From positions 1-39,550 of the forward strand of contig JADGQK010000019.1 in the NCBI GenBank assembly GCA_017881915.1: 39,550 nt of DNA, read 5' to 3'. The position numbers and the translations under genes are program-made. Source of the stretch: Chloroflexota bacterium (GTDB taxonomy: Bacteria; Chloroflexota; Limnocylindria; Limnocylindrales; CSP1-4). The notes below the pieces were generated by a model, which saw only the letters and a list, made by a program, of their open reading frames with translations, was not told the origin of the DNA and ran no database searches. Positions 1 through 9,985 of this stretch are shown in pieces. Numbering within the stretch: position 1 is the stretch's first letter; each line of letters begins with the position of its first letter.

Positions 1-49
1 GCTGCCCTGCCGCGGGCCGCTGCCCTTGTTCGCCCTTCGTGATCGTCAT
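1..49 (-). CDS. 5' end of a minus-strand gene running off the window (N-terminus MTITKGEQGQRPAAGQ); possibly a branched-chain amino acid biosynthesis gene from its context
   Basis: ATG at 49..47 on the minus strand preceded by cGGAGacccacc (SD-like); open to the window edge. Identity is inferred only from the upstream Leu-rich leader and the neighbouring leuCD/ilvD. Confidence 0.5.
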   Translation of the reverse strand, partial: MTITKGEQGQRPAAGQ

Positions 50-160
50 GGGTGGGTCTCCGTGATCCTGCCCTGGCTGGTGTGCTGCGCTCAGGTTGAC
101 TGATGTCTGCTGCGGTCTGGTCCGGATCGTACTCGCCCCGGTGGCGCGCTCTCGGCCATG

Positions 161-186
161 AAAAAACCCCCGCCTCCCGGCGAGGG
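161..186 (-). terminator. Intrinsic terminator/attenuator hairpin on the minus strand
   Basis: Minus strand reads CCCTCGCC-GGGA-GGCGGGGG-TTTTTT: GC-rich stem with short loop followed by T6. Confidence 0.75.
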
Positions 187-213
187 TCCCGTTGGTTCTC
201 GGTGGTGCCTGGG

Positions 214-417
214 CTACCTCCGCGATCCTCCGTTCTCCTGCCGGGAGCCGGTAATCAGGCCAAGAAGGCCGTCCAGCCCAAGGAGGAGGGTGCGAAGCAG
301 GGGCAGCAATACGACGTCGACGAAGCCGGTCTCGGGCATGGGCACGTTGACCCGCCGGCCATCGCTGGTGACAACGATCGCGACGTGACGACGATTCTGC
401 CGGTTGACCAAGCCCAC
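214..417 (-). CDS. Putative leader peptide, 67 aa, C-terminal half Leu/Val/Ile-rich (VDVVLLPLLRTLLLGLDGLLGLITG)
   Basis: GTG at 417..415 with GGAG about 7 nt upstream; stop 27 nt before the terminator hairpin; contains 11 Leu codons, including four CTT and one TTG. Confidence 0.5.
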   Translation of the reverse strand: MGLVNRQNRRHVAIVVTSDGRRVNVPMPETGFVDVVLLPLLRTLLLGLDGLLGLITGSRQENGGSRR

Positions 418-602
418 GTTCGACTCCGCGGCGTGCGCGCGAGGGCGTTTGCCGTCCTCGGTTCGGGCGAGTGTACGAGGCGTCCGTCGATTGCGCAACC
501 CATCTCCATGGACCGAAGGTACCGCCGCCCCGCGCCGATCTCCGGGCGGCGGGTGCAGCGACTCCCCGGCCCCCGGCGCGGAGCCTGTGCTAGCCTCCTG
601 CC

Positions 603-2057
603 GTGCCTCCATCAGCGACCACTCCAGCGCGCACGCTCGTCGACAAGATCTGGGCCAGCCACGTCGTCCACGAGGAGCCGGGGTCGCCCAGCATCCTGGC
701 CATCGACCTCCATCTCGTCCACGAGGTCACCAGCCCGCAGGCCTTCACCGGCCTCCGCCAGCGCGGACTGAAGGTCCACCGGCCGGGGCAGACCGTGGCC
801 ACGGCCGACCACTCCATCCCGACCCATGACCGGTCGCTCCCGATCTCGGACCTGATCGCGGCCGCCCAGGTCCAGCAGCTGACCGACAACTGCACCGAAT
901 TCGGGATCCCGCTCCACGGCCTGGGCTCCCCGAACCAGGGCATCGTCCACATCATCGGGCCGGAGCTCGGCCTGACCCAACCGGGCATGACCATCGTCTG
1001 CGGTGATTCGCATACCGCAACCCACGGCGCGTTCGGCGCCCTTGCCTTCGGGATCGGCACGAGCGAGGTGGAGATGGTCCTCGCCAGCCAGTGCCTCCTC
1101 CAGCACCGGCCGCGAACCTATGAAGTGCGCGTGGACGGCCAGCTCTCGGCGGGCGTGAGTGCCAAGGACATCATCCTCGCCCTGATCGCCCGGATCGGGG
1201 TGGGCGGTGGTACCGGCCACGTCTTCGAATACACCGGGGCGGCGATCCGCGGGCTGACGATGGAACAGCGGATGACGATCTGCAACATGAGCATCGAGGG
1301 CGGCGCGCGAGCCGGCCTGATCGCCCCCGACGATACGACCTTCGAGTACGTCGCCGGCCGCCCGCACGCTCCGCACGGCCGGGCCTGGGACGCGGCGCTC
1401 GAGGGCTGGCGCGATCTGCCCAGCGACCCGGCGGCCCGCTACGACCGGACGATCACGATCGATGCCTCGGCCCTCGAGCCGATGGTCACCTACGGCACGA
1501 ACCCGGGCATGGGCCTGCCGATCAGCGCCAGGGTTCCGGCCCCCGAGGACCTGCCCGATCCCGCCGCCCGGCGCGCCCTGGAGCACGCCCTCGAATACAT
1601 GGACCTGCGACCGGGCCAGGCGCTGCTCGGCCAGAAGGTCGACGTCGTGTTCATCGGCTCGTGCACCAACGGCCGGATCAGCGACCTGCGCCTCGCCGCT
1701 TCGGTCCTCAAGGGTCAGCGGATCGCCGCCGGAGTCCGGGTGATGGTGGTGCCGGGCTCGCAGGAGGTGAAGAAGGAGGCCGAGAACGAGGGACTGGCCG
1801 ACGTCTTCAGGGCCGCCGGCGCCGAATGGCGCGAAGCGGGCTGCTCGATGTGCATCGCCATGAACGGCGACCAGTTGACGCCCGGCCAGTACGCGATCAG
1901 CACCTCCAACCGCAACTTCGAGGGCCGCCAGGGCAAGGGCGGGCGAACCTTCCTGGCCTCGCCCCTGACCGCCGCCGCGTCGGCGCTGGCCGGCATGATC
2001 GCCGACCCCCGGGCATTGCCCGGGATCGAGGCGACGGTCGGCCTCGGCGGCCGCTGA
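603..2057 (+). CDS. leuC: 3-isopropylmalate dehydratase large subunit
   Basis: Aconitase-family motifs ([51 protein letters not shown]); followed directly by leuD. Confidence 0.96.
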   Translation: MPPSATTPARTLVDKIWASHVVHEEPGSPSILAIDLHLVHEVTSPQAFTGLRQRGLKVHRPGQTVATADHSIPTHDRSLPISDLIAAAQVQQLTDNCTEFGIPLHGLGSPNQGIVHIIGPELGLTQPGMTIVCGDSHTATHGAFGALAFGIGTSEVEMVLASQCLLQHRPRTYEVRVDGQLSAGVSAKDIILALIARIGVGGGTGHVFEYTGAAIRGLTMEQRMTICNMSIEGGARAGLIAPDDTTFEYVAGRPHAPHGRAWDAALEGWRDLPSDPAARYDRTITIDASALEPMVTYGTNPGMGLPISARVPAPEDLPDPAARRALEHALEYMDLRPGQALLGQKVDVVFIGSCTNGRISDLRLAASVLKGQRIAAGVRVMVVPGSQEVKKEAENEGLADVFRAAGAEWREAGCSMCIAMNGDQLTPGQYAISTSNRNFEGRQGKGGRTFLASPLTAAASALAGMIADPRALPGIEATVGLGGR

Positions 2058-2063
2058 CCCACG

Positions 2064-2687
2064 ATGGCCGTCGTCTTCAGCACGTTCAGCAGCGCGGTCA
2101 TTCCGCTGCCTGCCGAGAACGTCGACACCGACCAGATCGTACCGGCCCGCTTCCTGAAGATGACCGACAAGGTCGGCCTGGCCGATGCCCTCTTCCGCGA
2201 CTGGCGCTTCGACGCAGATGGCGGCCAGCATGAACCGCTCTTCGTGATGGACCGCCTGGCGATGGCCGGCCGGCGGATCATCCTGGCCGGCGACAACTTC
2301 GGCACCGGCTCGTCGCGCGAGCACGCCGCCTGGGCCCTTGCCGCCTGGGGGATCCGGGTGATCCTGTCGACGAGCTTCGCCGACATCTTCCGGAGCAATG
2401 CCCTGAAGAACGGGCTGCTGCCGATCGTCGTCGAGGCCGAGCGCCACCGCCAGCTGTTCGAGCTGGTGGCCGCCGAGCCGTCGGTCGAGCTGACCGTGGA
2501 CCTCGAGGCCCAGCTGATCCACCTGCCCGGCGACGAGGATCTGCCGTTCGAGGTCGATCCGTTCGCCAGGTCGATGCTGCTGGCCGGCACCGATGAGATC
2601 GGCTGGCTGCTCCAGCGGATGACCGCGATCGAGACGTATCAGGCGGCCCACCCCGCCCGGATTGACACGCGGGTCGGTGCCGACTGA
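2064..2687 (+). CDS. leuD: 3-isopropylmalate dehydratase small subunit
   Basis: NVDTDQIVPARFLK, GDNFGTGSSREHAAWAL, FADIFRSNALKNGLLPI. Confidence 0.96.
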   Translation: MAVVFSTFSSAVIPLPAENVDTDQIVPARFLKMTDKVGLADALFRDWRFDADGGQHEPLFVMDRLAMAGRRIILAGDNFGTGSSREHAAWALAAWGIRVILSTSFADIFRSNALKNGLLPIVVEAERHRQLFELVAAEPSVELTVDLEAQLIHLPGDEDLPFEVDPFARSMLLAGTDEIGWLLQRMTAIETYQAAHPARIDTRVGAD

Positions 2688-2720
2688 GACCGATCTGGCG
2701 GGCGCCGCGATACTGACCCG

Positions 2721-3905
2721 GTGAACCTCGTCGACGTCATCATCATCGCGGTCCTGGCCTTCGCCCTGATCACCGGGGTCGCCTCGGGTGCGTTTCCCCA
2801 GCTGGGTGGGCTGGCCGGCGCGATCGGCGGCGGAGCCCTGGCCATCCTCGTCCTGCTGCCGTTCGCCCAGGGCTGGCTCGAAACGCTCGACCCGCCGGTC
2901 CGGGCGGTCGTTGTCCTCGTCGGCATTGTCGGCATCGTCGGCCTGGGCGAGGCGATCGGCTCCGGGCTTGGATCAAGGATCCGGTCCCGGCTGATCGGCC
3001 ACAGCATCCTGGGCAACCTGGACCGGGCCGCCGGCGGCCTGCTCGGGCTGGCCCAGGGGATCCTCGTGGTCTGGCTGGTCGGCGGCGTGCTCGCGGCCGG
3101 ACCGGTCCCCCAGGTCGCGGCGGCGGTCCAGCGCTCCGCGATCGTGCGCGGCCTGGCCGGCGTCCTGCCGCCGCCGACCCAGATCGTCGGGGAGCTGGGC
3201 AAGTGGCTGGACGCCTCGGGCCTGCCCGACGTCTTCGTCGGGTTCGAACCCTTCCCGGCCCCCAAGGTCGACCCTCCAACCGACGCACTGGCCCGGGCGA
3301 TCGCGGCGAAGGCGATCGCGTCGACCCTGATCATCCGGGCTGATGCCTGCGGCTACGTCCTGAGCGGCACCGGCTTCGTCGTCCGGCCGGGCTACATCGT
3401 GACCAACGCCCACGTCGTCGCCGGATCGCACTCGATCTCGATCGGCCGGGACGGCGGCACCAAGACCCGGGCCACGGCGGTCCTGTTCGACCCCGAGCTC
3501 GACGTGGCCCTGCTCTACGCGCCCGGGCTGGGCGCGCCGCCACTGACGTTGTCCAATGGGATCCCCCAGCACGGGACCCTCGCCGCTGCCCTCGGCCATC
3601 CGGGTGGCGGCAGCCTGGCAACGATCCCGGCGGCCGTCACAAGCAGCTACAAGGCCCAGGGCCGCGACATCTACGGCACGACCCTGGTGACCCGCGAGAT
3701 CATCGAGCTGCGAGCCGCGATCATCCAGGGCGACAGTGGCGGTCCTGTCGTCCTCCAGGATGGGACCGTGGGCGGCGTCGTCTTCGCCCAGGCCCAGACC
3801 GACTCGGACGTGGGCTATGCCCTTTCACCGGTCGACGTTGCCGCCCGGATCCAGCCCGGCCTGGGCCAGACGGCCACGGTCGACACCGGACCCTGCACCC
3901 GCTGA
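2721..3905 (+). CDS. CvpA-like membrane domain fused to trypsin-like serine protease (MarP-like)
   Basis: N-terminal [25 protein letters not shown] with several hydrophobic helices, then NAHVV (His), ELDVALL (Asp), QGDSGGPVV (Ser). Confidence 0.88.
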   Translation: MNLVDVIIIAVLAFALITGVASGAFPQLGGLAGAIGGGALAILVLLPFAQGWLETLDPPVRAVVVLVGIVGIVGLGEAIGSGLGSRIRSRLIGHSILGNLDRAAGGLLGLAQGILVVWLVGGVLAAGPVPQVAAAVQRSAIVRGLAGVLPPPTQIVGELGKWLDASGLPDVFVGFEPFPAPKVDPPTDALARAIAAKAIASTLIIRADACGYVLSGTGFVVRPGYIVTNAHVVAGSHSISIGRDGGTKTRATAVLFDPELDVALLYAPGLGAPPLTLSNGIPQHGTLAAALGHPGGGSLATIPAAVTSSYKAQGRDIYGTTLVTREIIELRAAIIQGDSGGPVVLQDGTVGGVVFAQAQTDSDVGYALSPVDVAARIQPGLGQTATVDTGPCTR

Positions 3906-4015
3906 TCCCCAGCGCGAGTGGCCTGCCCCGAACTGCGCGCCACCGCCGGGCGTGCCGCGCTCCTACACTTTGGCCTCGACACGACGGAAACCCGACTCCC
4001 CGAGGACACCCCGCA

Positions 4016-5749
4016 ATGACCGCCCATCCGTACGACCGCCCGACCGATCCAGCCAAGCGCCATTCACGGGGTCTGACCGACGGACCGGATCGGGCCGCCG
4101 CGCGAGCGATGCTCAAGGCAATCGGTTTCACCGACGAGGACCTGGCCAAGCCGCTCATCGGGGTGGCCACGACCTGGATCGAGACGATGCCCTGCAACTA
4201 CAACCAGCGCCGGCTGGCGGAGTTCGTCAAGGAGGGCGTCCGGGCCGCTGGCGGGACGCCGATGGAGTTCAACACCATCGCCGTGAGCGATGGCGTGGCG
4301 ATGGGGTCCGAGGGGATGAAGGCCAGCCTGGTCAGCCGCGAGGTGATCGCCGACTCGATCGAGCTCGTCGTCCGCGGTCACCTCCTCGACGGCCTCGTCT
4401 GCCTCGTCGGCTGCGACAAGACGATCCCGGCGGCCGCAATGGCCCTCGGCCGGCTGGACGTGCCCGGGGTGATCCTCTACAACGGCACGATCTATCCGGG
4501 GACGTACAAGGGCCAGCGGAATGCGACCGTGGTCACCGTGTTCGAGGCGATCGGCGCCTACCGGGCCGGCAAGATCAGCCTCGATGAGCTGTACGAGGTG
4601 GAGAACGCGGCCTGTCCCGGCGCGGGCGCCTGTGGTGGGCAGTTCACGGCGAACACGATGAGCACGGTCCTCGAATTCCTCGGCCTCTCGCCGGCGGGCC
4701 TCAACGGGATCCCGGCCGAGGATCCCGCCAAGGACGCCGCCGCCCGGACGACCGGCGAGCTGGTCATGGATCTCGTCCGGCGCGACGTGCGACCGTCGTC
4801 GATCGTCAGCCGAGCCGCCCTGGAGAATGGCTTTGCCTCGGTCGCTGCCACCGGCGGCTCGACGAACGGCGTGCTCCACCTCCTTGCGATCGCCCACGAG
4901 TTCGGGATCCCGCTCGACATCGACGAGCTCGGCGCGATTGCCGACCGGACGCCCGTGGTCGCCGACATGCAGCCGGGCGGCCGGTTCACGGCCTCGGACA
5001 TGTACGACGCCGGGGGCGTGGCCCTGGTCATGCGCGAGCTGCTCAAGCGCGACCTGCTCCACGGCGATGCGCCGACGGTCGACGGCCGCACGATCGCCCA
5101 GGTCGCGGCCGCTGCCCAGGCAACCGCCGGTCAGATGGTCGTGCTCCCGATTGAGCAGCCCCTGAAGCCCACCGGCGGGCTGGCGATCCTCCACGGCAGC
5201 CTCGCGCCGGACGGCTGCGTGGTCAAGCTGGCCGGCCACGAGCGTCGCCTCCATCGCGGACCGGCCCGCGTCTTCGACTCCGAGACGGCCTGCTTTGATG
5301 CCGTTCGGCGGCGGCTGATCGTGCCCGGCGACGTCGTCGTGATTCGTTACGAGGGGCCCGTCGGAGGGCCGGGAATGCAGGAGATGCTGAGCGTGACGGC
5401 GGCGCTCGTCGGCGAAGGCCTGGGCGAAACCGTGGCCCTGATCACGGACGGCCGCTTCTCCGGTGGGACCCACGGACTGATGCTGGGCCATGTTGCCCCG
5501 GAGGCCGCCCTGGGCGGCCCGATTGCCCTCGTCGCGGAGGGCGACACGATCGTCATCGATGTCGATCGCAAGGCCCTCGACCTCGACGTGGCGCCGGACG
5601 AGCTCGAGCGCCGGCGGGCGCTCTGGTCGCCGCCGGCCCCGAACTATCCCGGCGGGGTCATGGCCAAGTACGCCGCGCTCGTCGGCTCGGCCTCGGAGGG
5701 GGCCGTCACGACCGGTGCCCGGCTGGCGGCCAGTCTCGCCCGGCGATGA
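4016..5749 (+). CDS. ilvD: Dihydroxy-acid dehydratase
   Basis: [54 protein letters not shown]. Confidence 0.96.
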   Translation: MTAHPYDRPTDPAKRHSRGLTDGPDRAAARAMLKAIGFTDEDLAKPLIGVATTWIETMPCNYNQRRLAEFVKEGVRAAGGTPMEFNTIAVSDGVAMGSEGMKASLVSREVIADSIELVVRGHLLDGLVCLVGCDKTIPAAAMALGRLDVPGVILYNGTIYPGTYKGQRNATVVTVFEAIGAYRAGKISLDELYEVENAACPGAGACGGQFTANTMSTVLEFLGLSPAGLNGIPAEDPAKDAAARTTGELVMDLVRRDVRPSSIVSRAALENGFASVAATGGSTNGVLHLLAIAHEFGIPLDIDELGAIADRTPVVADMQPGGRFTASDMYDAGGVALVMRELLKRDLLHGDAPTVDGRTIAQVAAAAQATAGQMVVLPIEQPLKPTGGLAILHGSLAPDGCVVKLAGHERRLHRGPARVFDSETACFDAVRRRLIVPGDVVVIRYEGPVGGPGMQEMLSVTAALVGEGLGETVALITDGRFSGGTHGLMLGHVAPEAALGGPIALVAEGDTIVIDVDRKALDLDVAPDELERRRALWSPPAPNYPGGVMAKYAALVGSASEGAVTTGARLAASLARR

Positions 5750-6639
5750 ACCCGGGGCGGATCTCGGTCGGCTTCAAGACGTCACCGCAGGGGGTGGGCT
5801 GGACCACCCTCGACGAGACCTGGGCGGCGGCCGGTGAAGAGGCCGCCCTGAGCGCCGGCTGGCTGAATGACCACCTGACCGACCCGGGCGTCGAGCGCGG
5901 CGGATCGAGCCTGGAGGCACTCACCCTGCTCGCCGCCCTGGCCCATCGGCTGCCCGGCAAGTGGATCGGCCACGGCGTGCTCTCGAATACGTTCCGTCAC
6001 CCGGCGGTCCTGGGCAAGGCGGTCACCCTCCTCGACCACGTGACCGCCGGCCACTTCATCCTGGGCCTGGGCGCCGGCTGGCACGAGGCGGAGCACGCGG
6101 CCTACGGCATCGAGCTGGTACCGATCGGCGAGCGGATCTCGCGCCTGGAGTCGGCCGTGCTGGTGATCCGGGCCCTGAACAGTCCGGCGGCTGCGTCGCC
6201 CGGCGGCGTCTCCCTCGACGACCCGTTCTACCCACTTCGGGGTGCCGTGAACCTGCCTGGGCCACTGACGCCGGGCGGTCCGCCGCTATGGCTCGGCGGC
6301 CAGGCGCCGCGCGGCCTGCGGATGGCGGCGAAGTACGCGTCGGGTTGGATGCTGCCGGCGATCCCGGAACTGGACCTGGGCTACTTCCAGGCGCGTCGCT
6401 CGGCGATCCTGGCCGAACTGGCGACCCTTGGCCGCGACCCGGCCGGCTTTGCCTTTGCCGCCCAGGTGCCGACCGGTGTTGATGCCGCCGGCCTGGCCCG
6501 GGCCCGGGAACGGGCCAGCGCCTACGTGTCCGCCGGGGCGAGCCACATCGTCCTTGGCCTGACCGCCAGTCTCGGACCGGAGCGCCTCCGGATCGTGACC
6601 CGCGAGGTGGCCGAGCCGCTCCTCGCCCGTGGCAACTGA
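5746..6639 (+). CDS. LLM-class (luciferase-like, possibly F420-dependent) oxidoreductase
   Basis: TIM-barrel LLM features ([47 protein letters not shown]); ATGA overlap with ilvD. Confidence 0.85.
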   Translation: MNPGRISVGFKTSPQGVGWTTLDETWAAAGEEAALSAGWLNDHLTDPGVERGGSSLEALTLLAALAHRLPGKWIGHGVLSNTFRHPAVLGKAVTLLDHVTAGHFILGLGAGWHEAEHAAYGIELVPIGERISRLESAVLVIRALNSPAAASPGGVSLDDPFYPLRGAVNLPGPLTPGGPPLWLGGQAPRGLRMAAKYASGWMLPAIPELDLGYFQARRSAILAELATLGRDPAGFAFAAQVPTGVDAAGLARARERASAYVSAGASHIVLGLTASLGPERLRIVTREVAEPLLARGN

Positions 6640-6744
6640 GGCGTCGGCGCGTGGCATCTGCGACGTCGGCGGTCGCATCTCCAGCGCCGGCCGGTGACAT
6701 CCGCGGCGCCGGCGGTCCGGCCCGGTTCGAGGCATGATGGCGGC

Positions 6745-6963
6745 ATGCCACCCCTCCCGATGCCCAGCGAGCTCGACCCCCAGCGGCGCGGATTGGCAGC
6801 ACCACGCCCGGCCGGTGGCCAGGATCCCGATCCCGCCACGACCGCCCGGACCGAACGCCGCTACCTGTGGCTGCTCATCCTGATGGTCGCCCTGATCGTC
6901 GGGATCACCACGATCGTGGGGATCATCGGGATGGTCGTCGTCGGCCTCGGCGGCACGACCTAG
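6745..6963 (+). CDS. Small membrane protein, unknown function
   Basis: Pro-rich N-terminus and a C-terminal transmembrane helix (YLWLLILMVALIVGITTIVGIIGMVVVGL); ATG at 6745 chosen within ORF 6694..6963. Confidence 0.5.
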   Translation: MPPLPMPSELDPQRRGLAAPRPAGGQDPDPATTARTERRYLWLLILMVALIVGITTIVGIIGMVVVGLGGTT

Positions 6964-6977
6964 GCGACCACCCTAGG
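6959..6977. terminator. Possible bidirectional terminator between convergent genes
   Basis: CCTAGG-N7-CCTAGG inverted repeat between the + strand ORF and the minus-strand marR; no long T tract. Confidence 0.3.
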
Positions 6978-6984
6978 GGGGCGG

Positions 6985-7563
6985 CTACTCGCGGCGACTG
7001 CGGATCAGGCGGCCGCGGCGCGAGATGGCGTGGGTGGCCAGGGCGGCCACGCCCATCGCGATCAGGGCGCGCTCGGCGGCGGGCATCGGCCGAACGGCCG
7101 ACAGGAATTGGTCGGCCCGGGCCCGATCCACCATCCGCAGCAGGGCGAGGCCGCGCTGGGTCAGCTCGACGCTGCGCTGGCGCCGATCGTCCGACTCGAT
7201 CCGGCGCTCGACGAGGCGCCGCCGGACCAAGCCATCGACGAGCCGGGATGTGGCTGATGGCGAGCGATTGATGGCGTCGGCCAGGTCCGACACGGTGGTC
7301 GTGCCGGTATCCGCCAGGACATACAGAGCTGCGAGCTGGGTGAAACCGAGGCGGAGGCTGCCCAACTGTGACGCGAAGCCGATCACCAGCTCCCGCCAGA
7401 GGGCCCGGCCCATCGCGACCCGCTCGGAGATCTCGCGTGGATTCTGGGCCCGGATGCCGGCCGCGACGACCGGTGCCGAGAGGTCCGCCTCGAAGATCCG
7501 GGCGATCGCCCGGCGGGGTGCGGTTGGTCGGGCGGAGCGCAACGGACCAGGGCGTTCGGACAT
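6985..7563 (-). CDS. MarR-family transcriptional regulator
   Basis: Winged-helix pattern (LGFTQLAALYVLADTGTTTVSDLADAINRSPSATSRLVDGLVRRRLVERRIESDDRRQRSVELTQRG). Confidence 0.92.
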   Translation of the reverse strand: MSERPGPLRSARPTAPRRAIARIFEADLSAPVVAAGIRAQNPREISERVAMGRALWRELVIGFASQLGSLRLGFTQLAALYVLADTGTTTVSDLADAINRSPSATSRLVDGLVRRRLVERRIESDDRRQRSVELTQRGLALLRMVDRARADQFLSAVRPMPAAERALIAMGVAALATHAISRRGRLIRSRRE

Positions 7564-7592
7564 GCTGCGAGCCTACGGTCCCGCTCGAATCC

Positions 7593-7606
7593 GTGCAACC
7601 TTGCAC
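7593..7606. promoter_or_regulatory. Candidate MarR-family operator
   Basis: Perfect inverted repeat GTGCAA-CC-TTGCAC in the marR/fabD intergenic region, coinciding with the predicted marR -35 (17 nt from TAGGCT). Confidence 0.55.
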
Positions 7607-7650
7607 CGGCTCCGACCGTGGCCGGGCGGCATCGGTCTAGGCTCGCCTGG

Positions 7651-8610
7651 ATGAGTTCGATCGCCTTTGTCTTCCCCGGCCAGGGGTCACAGGGCGTCGG
7701 CATGGGCGCCGCCCTGGCATCCGTCTCGCCGGCTGCCGCAGCCGTCTTCGCCGCAGCCGACGCAGCGCTCGGCGAGTCGATCAGCCGGCTCGCCTGGGAG
7801 GGCCCGGCCGAGACGCTGAACCTCACCGAGAAGGCCCAACCCGCCCTTCTCGCCACCTCGATCGCCTACCTCGCCGCCCTTCGGGAACGGTGGGCGGTAC
7901 GCGAGGCAAGCGGCGGACCGGCGGCTCCCCAGCCGGTCTTCGCCGCCGGCCATTCGATGGGCCAGTACAGCGCCTTCGTGGCCTCCGGCGCCCTCAGCCT
8001 GGAGGACGCGATCCGGCTCGTGCGCGAGCGCGGCCGCCTGATGCAGGCATCCGGTTCAGGCCGTGAGGGCCGGATGGCCGCCCTGATCGGGCTCGATGAG
8101 GCCCGCCTGCCCGAGCTGGTGGCCGAGGCCTCGCAGTTCGGCGTGTTCGGGGTGGCCAACCGGAACGCCCCCGGCCAGGTCGTCGTCTCCGGCGAGCGCG
8201 CCGCGGTCGAGGCTGCCCTCGAGCTGGCCAGGAAGCTTGGAGCCCGGCGCGCGATCGAGCTGCCGGTGAGCGTCGCGGCCCACTCGCCGCTGATGGCCGA
8301 CGCCGCGGAGCAGATGAAGGCGACGCTGGCTGACGTCCAGTTCCACGACCCACACCCGGCCGGCCTGGCCAACGCCGACGCCCGCCCGATCCGGACGGCG
8401 GCCGCCGCCCGGACGGAGCTGGTCGAACACCTGACGACCGGCGTCGACTGGGTCCGGGCGGTCGAGACGATGGCCGCCAACGGCGTGACTGAATTCATCG
8501 AGATTGGACCGGGCCGGGTCCTGACCGGCCTGATCAGCCGGATTGCACCCGGTGCGACTGCCTTCGCAACCAACGCCCAGAACGCCCCTGACGGCCTCGC
8601 CGTCCCGTAG
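7651..8610 (+). CDS. fabD: ACP S-malonyltransferase
   Basis: MSSIAFVFPGQGSQGVGMG, AAGHSMGQYSAFVASGAL, EIGPGRVLTGL; start set at the ATG at 7651. Confidence 0.95.
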   Translation: MSSIAFVFPGQGSQGVGMGAALASVSPAAAAVFAAADAALGESISRLAWEGPAETLNLTEKAQPALLATSIAYLAALRERWAVREASGGPAAPQPVFAAGHSMGQYSAFVASGALSLEDAIRLVRERGRLMQASGSGREGRMAALIGLDEARLPELVAEASQFGVFGVANRNAPGQVVVSGERAAVEAALELARKLGARRAIELPVSVAAHSPLMADAAEQMKATLADVQFHDPHPAGLANADARPIRTAAAARTELVEHLTTGVDWVRAVETMAANGVTEFIEIGPGRVLTGLISRIAPGATAFATNAQNAPDGLAVP

Positions 8611-8643
8611 CGCCGTCCCGCCCTAACGGAGGATTCGCATACC

Positions 8644-9906
8644 GTGCGCCAACCCGATTACACCCGCCGCGTCGCCGTCACCGGACTCGGCGTGATCAGC
8701 CCCGTCGGCAACGACAAGGCGACGGCCTGGGATGCCCTGGTCAACGGCCGGAGCGGCCTGGCCGAGATCACCTACTTCGACGTGAGTCGCTACGAGGCCA
8801 AGGCCGCCGGCGAGGTCAAGAACTTCAACCCCCTCGACTGGCTGGACGCCAAGCAGGTCCGCCGGACCGAATCGAGCTCCCAGTTCGGGGTGGCCGCGGC
8901 CAAGCAGGCGGTCGCCGATTCGGGCTTCGAGATCAACGACGAGAACCGGACCGAGGTCGGTGTCGTCTTTGGCTGCGGCGCTGGCGGGCAGCAGCTGATG
9001 ATCGACAACCACCACCTGCTCGAGCGCAAGGGGCCCCGCTTCGTCACCCCGACCTTCATCGCCTACGGGCTGGTCGACTCCGCCTCCGGGCTGATCGCGA
9101 TCGAGACCGGCGCGATCGGCCACAACGTGTGCATCGCGTCGGCGTGCGCTACCGGGACACACAACGTGGCCGAGGGCGCCGAGGCGATCCGCCGAGGCGA
9201 TTGCATCGCCGTCATCAGCGGGTCGACCGAGTCGCCGCTGCTCGAGGTTGCCCACGCCGGCTTCGGCAACATGCGCGGGCTGGGGATGCCCCGGCCGGGC
9301 GAGCCAATCACAACCGTATCGCGCCCGTTCGACAAGACCCGCGATGGCTTCGTGCTGGGCGAGGGCGCCGGTTCGCTCTTCCTTGAGGACCTTGAGCTGG
9401 CCAAGGCGCGCGGTGCCCACATCTATGCCGAGGTCGTGGGCTACGGCTCGGCGGCCGACGGCTGGGACATGATCCAGCCGGTCGCCCACGGCAGCGGCTC
9501 CGCCCGGGCGATGAAGATGGCCCTCGACCGGCGGGGCGTCCCGGCCGACGAGGTCGACCTGCTCAACCCGCACGGCACGTCGACACCGATGGGCGATGTT
9601 CGCGAAGCCGAGGCGATCTGGCACGTCTTCGGGGACCATACGCCGAAGATCGCGATCAGCGCGACGAAGTCGTTGACCGGCCACATGATGGGCGCGGCCG
9701 GCTCGTTCGAGGCGTTCGCCACGGTGATGTCGGTGGCCGAGCAGACGATCACGGCGACCCTCAACTACCGCGAACCCGACCCCGAGTGCGACCTGTTCAT
9801 TGCGACCGAGACCCATGATGCCCGGGTCCGCTTCGCCCTTTCGAACAACATCGGCCTGGGCGGCCACAACGGGGCGGTGATCTTCAAGCACTACGACGGG
9901 GACTGA
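8644..9906 (+). CDS. fabF: Beta-ketoacyl-ACP synthase II (paralog 1)
   Basis: RVAVTGLGVISPVGND; SACATGTHN active Cys, NPHGTSTPMGD and KSLTGHMMGAAG; CGGAGG SD. Confidence 0.95.
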   Translation: MRQPDYTRRVAVTGLGVISPVGNDKATAWDALVNGRSGLAEITYFDVSRYEAKAAGEVKNFNPLDWLDAKQVRRTESSSQFGVAAAKQAVADSGFEINDENRTEVGVVFGCGAGGQQLMIDNHHLLERKGPRFVTPTFIAYGLVDSASGLIAIETGAIGHNVCIASACATGTHNVAEGAEAIRRGDCIAVISGSTESPLLEVAHAGFGNMRGLGMPRPGEPITTVSRPFDKTRDGFVLGEGAGSLFLEDLELAKARGAHIYAEVVGYGSAADGWDMIQPVAHGSGSARAMKMALDRRGVPADEVDLLNPHGTSTPMGDVREAEAIWHVFGDHTPKIAISATKSLTGHMMGAAGSFEAFATVMSVAEQTITATLNYREPDPECDLFIATETHDARVRFALSNNIGLGGHNGAVIFKHYDGD

Positions 9907-9985
9907 CCGGTCCCGGCGGCGGTCGCTGGGCGAGCGGCCCGGCCCTACAATCGTCGCGCCCGACTGTCCGCCCCAGAGGTAGCCC

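Noticed and set aside
214-612. MPETG followed by a hydrophobic stretch in the minus-strand ORF, resembling an LPXTG sortase signal
   Set aside because: No signal peptide, no preceding surface domain, and the stretch is better explained as the Leu-rich end of an attenuator leader.
612-2651. 679-aa ORF antisense to leuC/leuD
   Set aside because: Overlaps two clear enzymes on the opposite strand and has no recognisable domain.
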